Of a stretch of 64,000 nucleotides of DNA, positions 20,266 to 31,421 are shown piece after piece. The notes below the pieces were generated by a model that was given only the letters and a program-made list of their open reading frames with translations, did not search any database and was not told the origin of the DNA. Source of the stretch: Asterella californica. Its lineage: Eukaryota; Streptophyta; Marchantiopsida; Marchantiales; Aytoniaceae. The DNA lies in assembly GCA_036924285.1 (NCBI GenBank), contig JAYKYS010000010.1, forward strand, positions 10,515,001 to 10,579,000. The letters run 5' to 3'. Every line of letters starts with the position of its first letter. Position 1 is the first letter of the stretch. The position numbers and the translations under genes were made by a program.

Positions 20266-20905
20266 TCCACCAAGGCATGGGATTGAAGAAACAAGACGAC
20301 GGTTCAGAGTCTCATAAGAAGGCAGCCGAGGAACTGAAGCGACTATTGGTACCACGCCTGGGTGGTTGGTGTCAAGAATGATCATGAAATAGGGAGACTC
20401 TCAGGACACTAATCATCGATAACGCTCAAACAAGGTCTGGCTTGAGGAGGAATCAGTAAAGACCAACATCTCAAACCATTCACCAGTCAAATAAGCCTTC
20501 GTTACACTAGAATCTTTGTAGTTGTCGCTGGAGTCATCGGGTGTTTCCACCCGCATCCTGGATCGAGTCAAGAACGGTTGAGAGAAGTGAAGTGGTGGGC
20601 TCCAACCGATAAAATTGCTGAAGCTAATTATATGGACAAAAGGAACTCGTAACATCATGGGCATCGTTGGCGCTTGAAACAACCGCACATTAAAAGAGAG
20701 CTGAAGTTCTATGGAGCTCAGCTAGAAGAGTCCGCCTACTCTTCTCCTTTCCTTCCTTCTTTGTGAAGAGGGATGTTCTCTGTGCAGATTATAACACGGA
20801 TCGAGCGTGACCTACATCCGGAAAACTCTTGTAAATAGTACCTCCTCCTATCATCACGCGATGACGTTAGTGGCTTGCTGATCGATCTGATCCAGCCAAC
20901 TGGTA
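20266..20905. other. Intergenic, possibly organelle-derived
   Basis: No gene recognised. Base composition and phrasing between about 19.5 and 20.75 kb differ from the retroelement regions and resemble plant mitochondrial non-coding DNA to my eye. That is only an impression, prompted by the 16S fragment nearby. Confidence 0.3.
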
Positions 20906-22444
20906 CTACTGCTTCGTCTCATCATCACTCTTGATAGGGATCACACTCATCAGAGTTTCGTCCTTGTATTCTAACAGAAGGGACGCCTCGGACCTGAAAG
21001 CTGCGACGGTGAAGACCCCGAAGAGAAGACTGGGAACGAGATACAACAGAGCTGGTTGTGCAGCACCGGAGACTGTATTTGCCACCACAGTTACGGTGAG
21101 CCCAAATATGTAAGAAGCAAGGCCTGTGACGAAGTAAGTCTTGTCCGGAGACGAGGAGGAGGAAGAAGATGTAGTTTGCAGAGAAGAATTCCTGGAACGG
21201 GAGCGGTCGAAGCGGAGCATCATGGCGATGAGAAGCCCCGGAGCTGCAATGTCGCCCAGCCCGAGAATTGAATAGGGATTCATACTAGCGCCGTCCCCAA
21301 ACCGGGGGAAAATCAGCTTCATGGGACCATCGAAGGCGGACGACGTAGCCACCGTGACCATGACATTATCCCCGAACACATGAGACGACCCGAACACCCA
21401 GAAAACGTCGTAGAGCAGCAATCCACTGAGCATAACCGCGGCCGTCGTGAAGGTCCCGAGAGAGAGCAGCTGCAGCAACTCCGTCACTATGCACACGGCG
21501 ATGAAATTCTTGAGCGTGAAAGGTGCTCCCGCTTGTTTACTGGCGATTGTGGCTACTATCCCGACCATCCCTGCGACGATGTCCGCGGGAGTTAGGTCTA
21601 CATGAACGCGCTCCCCTTCGTCCTGAACGAGCCACTCCGGAAGGTCCAGTCTCCAGGACATGGATTTCGAGCTCGGAAGCAAGAGGCGGAGAGGCTCCAC
21701 CACGTTGCTCCCCACTGCCACGGCCCCGGCTACGCCCAAGTATGCCGAGATGAAAGTGCGCAGGTCGAGGCCGGGAAAGAAGCGCAGGAGGCAGTAGAAT
21801 CCGAAGAGCGAGGCCGAGCAGAAGAGAGGCACTGCGAGGCCTTGTTTGAGGGACATTTTCTGAGGAGGTTTCTTCATCAGGCTCCTGTGGCTTCCAACGT
21901 ACACCGACCACACGGCCAGGAAGAGGAAGTAGAAAGCACCGGACCATTCGAAGCGAGGCAGAAGGGGCACAATCGGCACAGCCGCGATAAGCAGAGTGTA
22001 TGCGACGAGTTCGTTCGTGGTTTTGTTCCATCCCCATCCCGACTGATGCGGATCAACTACTGCTGCTGCAACCTCTTCCCCTTCCTCTGTCCGCAATGCA
22101 ACTCCATGTTCCTGCGCCTTCTTTCCGGATGAATCCGTTCGCTTCGCCACGGCGACCGTTCCAGTGTGTTGCCTGTTACTAATACTTCTGCCATTGGAAT
22201 CGAAGAAAATCCTCCTTCTTTCGTTCGTGGATGACGATTTCCAGTGGACATTCCGGGTACGGAAAGCTCGAGTGACAAGTCCGCAATTCACGGAGCAGGG
22301 GGAGGTAGAGAATGAGTAAGCAAGCGATGGAAGGTTACGCGATGCTCGAGAGACAGGAGCGATGAATCTTGGAAGGTTTTTGTTAGGATACGGACCGAGA
22401 TTCCGGGAGCTAGTAGCAGTAGCTTGTAGCTCGCGCGAAGCCAT
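20906..22444 (-). CDS. Signal peptide peptidase-like intramembrane aspartyl protease, plastid-transit-like N-terminus
   Basis: Multi-pass GxGD protease that cuts transmembrane segments within the membrane. One exon. From the upstream in-frame ATG (22555) it has 549 codons; I prefer the ATG at 22444 (513 codons, MASRELQATATSSRN), since the first about 100 residues are then Ser/Arg/Asn-rich with few acidic residues, like a transit peptide. Numbering from 22555: about nine hydrophobic segments between 184 and 520; YDVFWVFG with catalytic Asp383; GLGD with Asp435 followed by IAAPGLLIA; PAL at 501-503 (QPALLY). All three SPP signatures are intact. Human and plant ER-type SPP are shorter (about 340-380 residues) and lack this extension. 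A stretch of eight Ser near 463-469 sits in a loop. It is convergent with UGD copy 1. Substrate unknown; plastid location is inference. Confidence 0.9.
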   Translation of the reverse strand: MASRELQATATSSRNLGPYPNKNLPRFIAPVSRASRNLPSLAYSFSTSPCSVNCGLVTRAFRTRNVHWKSSSTNERRRIFFDSNGRSISNRQHTGTVAVAKRTDSSGKKAQEHGVALRTEEGEEVAAAVVDPHQSGWGWNKTTNELVAYTLLIAAVPIVPLLPRFEWSGAFYFLFLAVWSVYVGSHRSLMKKPPQKMSLKQGLAVPLFCSASLFGFYCLLRFFPGLDLRTFISAYLGVAGAVAVGSNVVEPLRLLLPSSKSMSWRLDLPEWLVQDEGERVHVDLTPADIVAGMVGIVATIASKQAGAPFTLKNFIAVCIVTELLQLLSLGTFTTAAVMLSGLLLYDVFWVFGSSHVFGDNVMVTVATSSAFDGPMKLIFPRFGDGASMNPYSILGLGDIAAPGLLIAMMLRFDRSRSRNSSLQTTSSSSSSSPDKTYFVTGLASYIFGLTVTVVANTVSGAAQPALLYLVPSLLFGVFTVAAFRSEASLLLEYKDETLMSVIPIKSDDETKQ

Positions 22445-22555
22445 TTTCCTGTTGCTCCAGCCTCCGCCGCCCGAGCCGTCGTATTTACTTTCAGCTGATG
22501 CAGCTGGAGATTCTTGCAGCCATGGTGTGGTGTAAAAGTCCAAAAAAACGTACAA

Positions 22556-25087
22556 CCTCCTTACGCTACGGTATTTCTAGCCAGAAATCTGCGGCAACTA
22601 TTGTGACACTGGCCATAAAATTTGTCTTTCTCATGCACCTCCTGGAGTATCACTCGGTGCCTCCTTGCAGGGAGACGTGCTACGCGTACCAAAGGGGGTT
22701 AAAGTACTCTTAACTGTGCTGGAAGTGATCGTATAGCAGATGACAAATTGTTTGCCGTTCTTGCAGTAGATCGATATATGTGAGTTAAGTGAAACTGGAA
22801 GTCTGAACCTTGAGTTACGTTTCTGATCCAGTGTGCGAGTTGGTCTCCCTCTTTAACTTCGGATTCTGCTGTCCTATCTTGACAGTAGACATGGAACTAC
22901 GGTAGGGCCATATCAGCGACGCGCGACATAAACTTCTGAGAACCATCTTATCTCCCTAATGCATATCCGTCGGAAAATACGGCAGTTAAGGTAGTCATTA
23001 TCTGGTTGCCTCTCAAGTCTACTTATAACGTTTTGCAGGGTGCCTTTGTAAGATGTTCGCGATCTTGGATGCCGCTCATCGAATCGCTTCCCTTCGGTGG
23101 ACGGTAGAACTTACTTTTGATACGGTCTGTGGTTTGATTACAAAGTTCTCGTGGAGCGTCGATCGATCCGTCGACCGGCCACGTCGAGTCCTTAGCGATA
23201 TTTCTTGTCTTTCTTCGCATTTGGGGACGTAGCTTCCACGCTTGACGCGGAAGCGATGCCACTCGCGTATTATGGGAAAGAATTCAGGAAGACATAAATA
23301 GTTGTGGGCCCCGCCGCCTAACATGGTTCCCTTCCCGACTGTGAGACTCTCTGAGACTCTCTGTGAGGCAGTCCATTCCTCCACTCATTTCAGCGATAAG
23401 AGATTTTCAGTCTGCTGCATGCTTCCTTCTGTGGGGAAAGTAGCTTGCTGTTCAGCATTCCAGATCTATGTTCCGGGGCTGCGCGCTAGCTTCCAGAAAA
23501 CTCGGTAGCGAAACACTATGGTCTTCTCCGGACCTACTCGCAGTTTACGAAATTCTGAATGTTATCCAACTTAGAAGATTAACATGAAGCGAATTTGGTT
23601 CTTATTCCTTGATCGCATTCCACTTCGTATATACTCAAACTAATTACGATTGATAGTCTTAGTACAGAAATTGACGAGCATTCCTAAAAGACGAGATGGT
23701 TGAAAGTAGGATTTCTCAGAATAGCAATGTTATTACGGTAGAGTCGATGCATTGTTGCCGGCACCTAATAAGCTTCACTACATTTTCTTAAGCTACACTA
23801 GGGTCACATCGTACATCCCAATGATGAGAGACGGTAGTTTCGGTACTCTCCCACCTGTGCGCGTATCGTCTATGATATGCTAGTACTAGAGCGTGGCTTG
23901 TGTGGAAGGTCTACATCGCCTGTAGTCAATCCCGATATCATGACGGGTCCCAACCAAGATCTCAACGCTTCCATTGATATCACAGTTCTCGCATGCATGA
24001 TGCTTTTGTCTGATTTTCTTGAAGCTAATTTACAGAGTTCCCGTACAAATTCTACTCTTTTTTGTTATTTCGACCTGGAAAACCGATCTGTAACAGGTCT
24101 CTACTCTCGACATTTGGATTCTCATATCTCCCGAGATCACGCAGTAATGAAATATTCTGGCATTGCTCTTCTGTTCTGTAAAATTACCTCTAGATCCTCT
24201 AGATCATGAACAGTACCGTAATACTCTCCACTTCAAACTGGTTCATTGTTTACATTGTGTAGATACACTTGGTTTTCTTCAGAAGATGATGAAGTTTTCC
24301 CTTGGAGTTCTCATTAGCGAGATTAAATGCATCTACTCGAAAACTTGACCTGCTGGTTGGAGAATAAGAACAACTTGAGAGGTTGTTCCACGTGTTTCTG
24401 TTGAACGAAATCGGGAAGAATTCGTCTCTAGGTTCACTTGGAGAGACCAGAAACGTCGCACTGAAGTCATTTTCAAATGATTTCTTTCGTTACTCAAATT
24501 TTCTTTTCTCTGTAGTGCACGTTTTCGTTTCCAGGCCATTCGCCCTTCTCCGTATATTATGTCTTGTTTACTGCACGGTTTTCATGAATAAACTTCATGT
24601 TCAGATCAGCTAATTTCCTCTTTCCATAGAGCGACAGGTCGTCCAAGTGGTCCAGTAAGCTCCACATACGTAGAATCTGTTTTCAAACCCAGTTTATGCG
24701 CGGCTAATGAAGCGGCTTGTTGAGCATGTCACAGAGGAATTATCAAGTATCCACGATGGAAAGATGCTCGTTTGCAAGAGTCAAATACACAAGAAGTAGG
24801 CAGTAAACTTTGCATCTATGCATGCAATATTGGGAAGTATCAGACTGGAGTGCTTTTGTTAAAGTAAAGAGAAACTAATTCCACCAGGTGCGTGGTGACC
24901 ATGGCATAATTAACCAGATTAACAATGGAGTATAAAAGACGAGCATTTTGCCGGTAATTTATGGACAGTCATACTGAATCCATCCAAGGTACGGACTTAT
25001 TAATACCGAGATTCAGAGTACTTTGTATGGAGAGACTTCATGAATATACAGTACTACAATCAACAGTAAACTGTGGAGAGAAGTTCT
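22556..25087. other. Gene-poor intergenic region
   Basis: No convincing gene. Overlapping short frames at 23023-23508 and 23877-24613 match nothing known. A lone TATAAAAG at 24931 has no gene downstream that I can identify. The first 200-300 bp upstream of 22555 should include the promoter of the SPP-like gene. Confidence 0.45.
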
Positions 25088-25124
25088 ACATATCCATATA
25101 ACATATCCAATTATATGGATATGT
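25088..25124. repeat. Perfect hairpin, 14-bp arms
   Basis: ACATATCCATATAA (25088-25101) and its exact complement (25111-25124) with a 9-nt loop. Confidence 0.85.
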
Positions 25125-26303
25125 TGAGGAGGTTTCTTATTGTTCGAAGGTTCTTTCAAACCCATACAGAGTTGTTAAGTCAGTGGCATTCGGAGCGGGA
25201 GATCGCTTGAAGATTCTGAAACCAGCAATCTACACGGACAGATGGTTGTCCAGCAAATAGAGATTTCACATCCAGGCGATAGATGGGAGAGGTCTGTCGA
25301 AGAGCGGAGATGATCAGGGCACTTGCCTTTTAGATGGTGATGGAAAAGCATTGATTTCCAGGTCAGTGGATTGCGATCGTGTTTTGGATGTTCTTGAAGA
25401 GTATCGACATTAAGACGAACTCGTTCTTGATAGCAGCCAAAGTTGGAAGATGAGATTTTTGCGCTCGACCTGCTAAAAATTCTTGACCTCATTAAGAAAA
25501 CAAGCATTCCTCTTCGGAGGGGAATCCATCGCGTTTGTACTTTTGACTGCAACCTATGCCTTAATATTCCTCTGTAGCCAGTTCCAAATCCTCCGTCTTC
25601 GTTTGTTGTTTTCGTGCAGTCACCCGTGGGCATGGTGGCTAGCAACTCCACGCGCTGCTCGTGTTTTCTCAGCATCGACTTTCCTGCGCCATATCTATCC
25701 GGCGAACAGAGAGCTAGCTCCTGGTACAATCCCACGGCAACAACAACATTGAATTTTCAAGCTACTTGATTCCAAACCATGCAGAACAATCTTCACAAGA
25801 AGATCAGCAAAGTCCCACGTGCTGGCGAAGGAAGTGGAATTGGATAGAAGACGCTGAAACCGGGAAAGTTTTCCCGACAGGTGGTGGTGTACACGGCAAC
25901 AGTTGTTACTCGTATCAGCTCTGACATTTGTCTAAATCCGTGAGGCAAGATCTCTCGAGAAAATTGCTGGATAGATTCAACGAATTGCTCTGATTGCTTT
26001 GAGATTTTGCTAACCAGCTGCTCAAATCGAGTTCATATCCACTTACTCGGCGTGTTTTACTCCCAGTTCTTGCTCTATACCTCATGCTTCTTCATCTCTG
26101 AACTGTCAGATCCTCTGAATTTCCTCTCCAGACGAGCAGACGTCAAATTGTCTATTTGTTCTACACCCTCTCTTTCCCGCCAACATTTGAAACTGTTTGC
26201 TCGTATTCTGTATCCTCTCATCTTTAGCTACTAGCTACTATTCCTTCCCAAAGTTAGCCTCAGACGCAAATGGACATTGCCTCAGCAGAGTCCTCCATTA
26301 CTC
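25125..26303. other. Intergenic, nothing recognised
   Basis: A 186-codon open frame on the minus strand (25735-25175) contains GAGKS but no other P-loop NTPase features, and other frames over the same stretch are equally open. I do not call a gene. Confidence 0.4.
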
Positions 26304-26560
26304 TGTCTTCGCAGGGTGAGTCTCTGCTGACTTCGTCCCTTCCTCTGCCTCTCGAGGGTCACTGTCGCATTTACTTACATTCTGGATGTGAGCAACAGGC
26401 GCTGCAGTTCGAATTTTCTGGACTTCTGGTTCGTCCTTCGTCAGTCTTCGCAGCGTGAGTCCAGCTGAGTTTGTCCCTTCCTTTGCCTCCCGGGGTCACT
26501 CTGGGATTTACCTACACTCTGGCTGAGGGACGTAGCAACTGAAAATATTCTGGAGTTTGA
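26304..26560. repeat. Two-copy tandem repeat, period about 142 bp
   Basis: GTCTTCGCAGSGTGAGTC begins at about 26304 and 26445. Both are followed by GTCCCTTCCTYTGCCTC, GGTCACT and ATTTACYTACAYTCTGG. Diverged by substitutions and small deletions. Confidence 0.8.
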
Positions 26561-26997
26561 GGTTTTTATAGTTCATAACTTCAGTGTTCTTGGATAATCA
26601 AGTGTGTGATCGTGGATGTCCAGAAAATGCTCCGTACGAGGACCCAACGCAAGAACTTAATTTCATACTTGTCTCCAACATATGTGATTGCTCCGAAACG
26701 TGCACCTTGCAGTTTGGTGTCTTCTCTTTCTGAGTTGTTTACATTTCTCACTGACAGTGTGTGCGCGTCGGCCTTCTTGCCTATGACTAAAGATGCTGGA
26801 GACACCACGTTTTCTGTGTAGTATAGGCATCAAGATTCACCAGCAGTTTGGACCTCAAAGCTACCCTTCGTCCGAACCATGGCCAGCCGACACATAGCAG
26901 TGCAGGACCGAACTTCTCCCAAGCCAAGCTGGAGTAAATAGGACATGCTGAATACCGCCGGTACGGAGTTGGAATATCATTACCTTGCGAATGTGGT
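26561..26997. other. Intergenic, nothing recognised
   Basis: Short open frames on both strands without similarity to known proteins. Confidence 0.35.
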
Positions 26998-27038
26998 GGA
27001 GGGGGAGGTGGGGTGGGGAATCGTGGTGGGGCGTGGGG
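26998..27038 (+). other. G-quadruplex-prone G-rich tract
   Basis: The plus strand has G6, then GG, GGGG, GGGG, GG, GGGG and GGGG runs separated by 1-9 nt. At least four runs of four or more G within about 40 nt fit a quadruplex consensus. Confidence 0.6.
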
Positions 27039-28529
27039 AATCGCCACCAAGGACACCAAAACTTAAGGATGATAACGTTCTTCCAGGTGAGATAAACTGA
27101 AGCTTGAACCGGGGCCGTGGAATCCTTAAGACCTGCCAAGAGCAAGCTTTTGTCTCAGTCCTGGCTGGCTCGATCGCTCCAGAAGAACAGAAGTCCGATT
27201 TGTGCATGATGAATCGGCTCTGAAGCACCGACCTACACCCGACCTACCCAAAAGATGGTTCGCTGTGGACCGAGACACTTCTGACGTTAATACCTGTTTC
27301 AAGTACAATGGCTACTCTCTCATGCTGCAACTTAGATAGGTAAATAGATTCTTATTGTGTAAATTTGATATAAAAGACACTGGTACGCTTCATTTGTAAC
27401 TCATACCGTACTGGTAACTCAATTCGCGCATACGCCAGCACGAAGTGCACATTTAATATCGAGTGTAATATGATGTCACCAAAGCCTATAACATGAATCC
27501 GCGCATACTTAAAGCACTACATGTTTCATACTTAAAAGTTTGAAATGAATGTTTAACATGTATTATTGAAGACTAACGTTTAAATAGTTTGTATATAGAT
27601 GTTATTACTTTTGTAAATTATAGAAGCATTTTATGTATCGATGAATACATGTAAGAAAGAATGCGTAGTTAGATAGGTCTGAATATTAGCTTTGTGAACT
27701 TAATTACCAGTACGGTAGATTATTACACAGGACTAAAGATACGTATATTGATTGTGAAACGTTGGAACATAATATAATCTCTTGTCTATAGTGAATTTGT
27801 TATCCTATTAATATCTTTTGAAGATTATTATACATTCTCATTCTTCAGATCAGTTCGGTAAACTAATCGTTAATGAATGTAGGAAGCGTGATTATCATTG
27901 AGTCAAGTTAGATCAACTGAGTAATCTTCACCGGATTTCAAGTTTTAATCTAATGTCTTAAAACACGAATAGGGATTGTTCAATCTCTGCATTAGAAGAT
28001 ATATGAACAACAGTTTTGTTACCAGTTATCAAATTGGAACACATGAACAAATGGAGGTAACAAACGCAAGATTTAGAAACTCCACTAGAAGTTTAAAGTA
28101 AAAAATGTGATGGTAATTACAGAGGAACATAATAACACTTTCCACCGAACTTTGCCATCTCGATCTAAGCTTAAGTTTTCCACAAACAGTAAAATCAAGG
28201 ATTCGTATGTTTTACATGGTATTTATTTGTGACAAAAGCTCTTAAGCTTTATACAACGTTTGTTTGGTGACAAAGGTCAGGGATAATTTTTAGACCGGTA
28301 AATTTCACTGCTTCTGGTGTTTTATTATGGAAATTTTTAGTCAAGATTGAATTTCTGCTACAATATTATCTTCTGCAAAGCTTAAGACATATTGATTTCT
28401 CACTCAAAAAGCTAAGCATGTCTTGCGCTGCTGTCAACGTATGACCCAAGACAATAATTTCTCTTAGGATTTTTCCTCTGCACGGTAAGCTCTCTCGTAT
28501 CTCCACCAGAGTTCATGTTCTATAGCATG
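27039..28529. other. AT-rich intergenic region
   Basis: About 1.5 kb with no long open frame and nothing recognised. Confidence 0.5.
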
Positions 28530-28574
28530 TACATATGAATAATCAAACTACCAGCATTTGGTTATTCATATGTA
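28530..28574. repeat. Hairpin, 13-bp perfect arms (about 17 pairs in total)
   Basis: TACATATGAATAA (28530-28542) and its complement (28562-28574). Four further pairs lie inside after one mismatch. Confidence 0.8.
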
Positions 28575-29581
28575 TAGAGAATTGTTATCAAATGAAGGTA
28601 TCTTGTCTTTAAAATAAAATATGTCTTGATTTCATTGATAAATCAATTCTAGTTTTTACTAATGTGCATTGTCAACTCACTGATTTGGTTGCAGAAGCAA
28701 CCTTTGTATATCTCATGGCTGAAATGAGATCCATGGTTAACTGAGCTGATATAGCTTACCTCGGCTGGGAGTGTATGAAATCTATGAACTATGTGACAAC
28801 GTCTGAAGGGTAATTTTAATAGATTTGAATATAAATTTTAGTTTAAATTTAATAGCATAAAAGATATATGTAATTTTAAATTATAAAATTTGATAGAAGT
28901 TTTATTTCAGAAGCATAAATCTTTGCATCAATAACTAAATAATCATCCTAAATCTTATATTCTAGATAGATGCTATGAATCTTTGATAGATATTGTAATA
29001 AAAATCTTAAAAAATAAAACTTTACAAACTTTATAGTAGATGAAGCCGTATATAATTTAAATTTTCTTGTGATTTTAATAGACAAAGGGGTGTTTTAAAC
29101 ATAATAACATAATATTTAAGATTTTAATGATAAAGAATTTTCAAAAATAATTATAAATATCCAGAATTTCATGTATGTTCACAAGTAGGAAAGATAAAAT
29201 ATGAGAAGTACGGACCTAGGGTATAGATGAAAGCGGCGGTCCAAGACTTGATGGAGTTGTGCAAGATTCACATACCTTGAGAAAGAAAAAAGATTTGCCA
29301 CAACAAAGAAGAGATCAAAATAATAAGTTGAAAACTACATGTATGAACTTATATCTTGTAGCTTGTTAATCATTTGTTTTATTTTCTAGCACCCAACGGA
29401 TGTATGATATTTGTTGGATATTGGATATCATCTGTAAAAATGTCGATGATGAATAGAGCCACAATCATATGGTAATCTTTCCAGACTTGTATGAGAATGT
29501 ATACTTCAACCACTATAATCAGGGTATTCTAATCAAAATCACTGAAAAGTGTTTGTTGACAAATTCAGTGAAGTTACCAAG
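28575..29581. other. AT-rich intergenic region
   Basis: About 1 kb, very AT-rich from 28800 to 29170, no long open frame, nothing recognised. Confidence 0.5.
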
Positions 29582-29621
29582 TTGGAGTTCTCCTCGTGTG
29601 GTTGTGCGAGGAGAACTCCAA
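29582..29621. repeat. Perfect 15-bp inverted repeat at an LTR edge
   Basis: TTGGAGTTCTCCTCG (29582-29596) and its complement (29607-29621), 10-nt loop. The right arm is native LTR sequence, since the related LTR at 58 kb has it too. The left arm lies just outside and continues as an inverted copy (CAAGTT) with a 4-nt gap. Confidence 0.85.
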
Positions 29622-30360
29622 ACAACTTGTTTGGAGTCTTGTTGGATTCAGGATAGCTAGATCAGCTATCAGAGAAGACGGATCTCAGAACAGGCGATTC
29701 ATTTGGGCGATATGCATGATTCTAAGCCGCATGAAGGAGTTTTTGGAGGTTTGATCATCTGCAACTGCAAATCTGTGATATCTCAGCTGTCTGGAGTCGG
29801 ATTTGGGAGTTCTTGGGCCAACGGAGTCAAGAAAGAAGGCCTTACCGATATTTGAAGACCGTTTGACGAAAGAAGAAAGTTCTCAGATAGGCTTTTTTTC
29901 GATTCTTTCGCTACGGTTTTTGTCTTTTTGAGTTCGTTAGAGATCTAGTTGGTTATGTACAGCTTGTAGTAGCTAGATGTAGCTAAGGGCTTGTACATGG
30001 ACGTTGTTTGGACTTGGGTTTGAATCGTGTGATACTGGTGCAGCTCTTTTTGTTAGCAAAGGGATGTTTCTCTTGCTTTGAGCTATGCTTCAGTAGTTTT
30101 GGGTCTGGATTTAGATTCGGAGATTCGTTTTAGGAGGTTTTGATGCATATGACAGACCACTCTGGTCTGTTTCTCAGTTTTGTGTTCTTAGGGAGAAAGA
30201 ACAGACGGTGTATATAAATTGGGAGTTGATATATATTGCGACGCTTGTTCTCGTGCTTGTCTCTCTCTTTCTTGTCTTTGTTCAGTACACAATATCTCCA
30301 CAGCCAGGAACCTCATATTTTCTTGGACAAACTTCACGCAAAATCCGATACGACATCATG
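29602..30360 (+). mobile_element. LTR of Ty3 element family D (copy 1)
   Basis: About 750 bp collinear with 57996-58715. Shared landmarks are AACTCCAAAC then CTTGTTTGGAGTC, GTTCTCAGATAG, GTCATGTACAGCTTGT (GTTATGTACAGCTTGT here), GACCACTCTGGTCT and GGGAGAAAGAAC, ending near AAAATCCGAYACGAC. It has a good TATA box at 30211. Downstream sequence is a coiled-coil ORF, unlike the gag that follows the 58 kb copy, so this may be a solo LTR or belong to a different element with a shared LTR. Confidence 0.75.
30211..30219 (+). promoter_or_regulatory. TATA box in LTR copy 1
   Basis: TATATAAAT. The corresponding place in the 58 kb copy reads GTATTATCG, so that copy has lost its TATA box. Confidence 0.6.
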
Positions 30361-30398
30361 GTGTTTTATTGAAGAATGCATTTACTGACATCGGTCGA

Positions 30399-31421
30399 AG
30401 AGGATATTACGAACCAAAGGCGTTGGAAGACGAAGACTTAGACTTAGAGCCGACATCAAGAAGAGAGAATGTGGAGACACCCGTGACTCTTGCAGGACCA
30501 AGTACACGAGCATAGAGACGAAGAGCCGAAGACGAGACATCAAGAAGAGCTACTTTGAGAAGAAAAAAGAAGATGAAGAAGTTAGTAATGAAGATTTCGG
30601 ACGAAGAACTTGAAGATCGTGAAGAACAGGATGAACCTCAAATGTCACAGAAATTTTCATCGGTGGAGATTGTTGACGAAGTGAGACCGAGACAAAGTCG
30701 TGATCAAGAAGAAGGTGCAGAGCATGAGGACTTCATTCTTCGGAGAGTCAACTCGAGAGCAATTGAAGTTCAAGAGGAGAGCCAAGGAGCAGAGCTTCAT
30801 CCTGAAGAAATTTATACTTCACAGCGTGACGAAGCGACGACTTTGACTCACGGACGCGAAGTATTGACAAAGAGTTGTAGATGTTCGAGAACACCTTGGA
30901 GTTTTTGAGTGGTGTCGCGTTGCTTATCCTCGCAGAGGTAGACATTCAAAAATGAAGCAAAGGTACCACTGACCTTGTTGGAATTGATGAACTCTATGTA
31001 CTTCGGGCGTAAAGGTTGGTTGGAGGAGAAGCATCAAATGATGACAAAGTTGGAGGAAACTTCGAACAAGATGAAGAAGTTAACTTCGGAGAAGGATGCT
31101 TTATTCCAAGAGAAGTCCGAAGAACAGGTGGTCTTCGCATCAAATTCAAGACTTGGAAGCAAAGTTAAACCTGATGACTTCACGGTATCATGATATGAAG
31201 TCAGAGAGGGATAGTTTGCGAGACAAGGTAGCCGAAATGGAAGTGCAGGTTACGAAGGTCAAAGAGACAAAGACTTGGGCGGTGCAAGAGTAGAGGAACT
31301 TCGTGGTAAAGTTGCCGAAGTATTAACTTCGTATCACCGAGATCGACACTTCATAGAAAGAGCTACTAACGCACTTTCATACAGAGATAACGACATCGAC
31401 AGATTCTTCGACGAAGAGTAG
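30399..31421 (+). pseudogene. Retroelement coiled-coil ORF, CGAAG-rich
   Basis: Mostly one frame: acidic and charged N-terminal part (KALEDEDLDLEPTSRRE; ISDEELEDREEQDEP) with a TAG at 30513-30515 and a stop at 30906-30908. Then a coiled coil (KLEETSNKMKKLTSEKDALF; a shifted frame reads IQDLEAKLNLMTSRYHDMK and SERDSLRDKVAEMEVQ). The end is in the original frame, HRDRHFIERATNALSYRD, to TAG 31419-31421. The layout (acidic head, long coiled coil, short conserved tail) matches the ORF at 9999-11227, but the sequences are not close. CGAAG/CTTCG is very frequent. Probably the gag-position ORF of a Ty3-like element; function not established. Confidence 0.55.

Noticed and set aside
21537..22132. Open frames opposite to and shifted against the SPP-like gene
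   Set aside because: Arg/Pro/Gly-rich products typical of out-of-frame reading of GC-rich coding DNA.
23023..23508. Overlapping short frames on both strands near 23.0-23.5 kb
   Set aside because: No recognisable domain, no conserved copy and no promoter or splice signal that would support a gene.
25175..25735. 186-codon minus-strand frame containing GAGKS
   Set aside because: No further P-loop NTPase or NBS-LRR motifs; other frames equally open; no supporting copy in the window.
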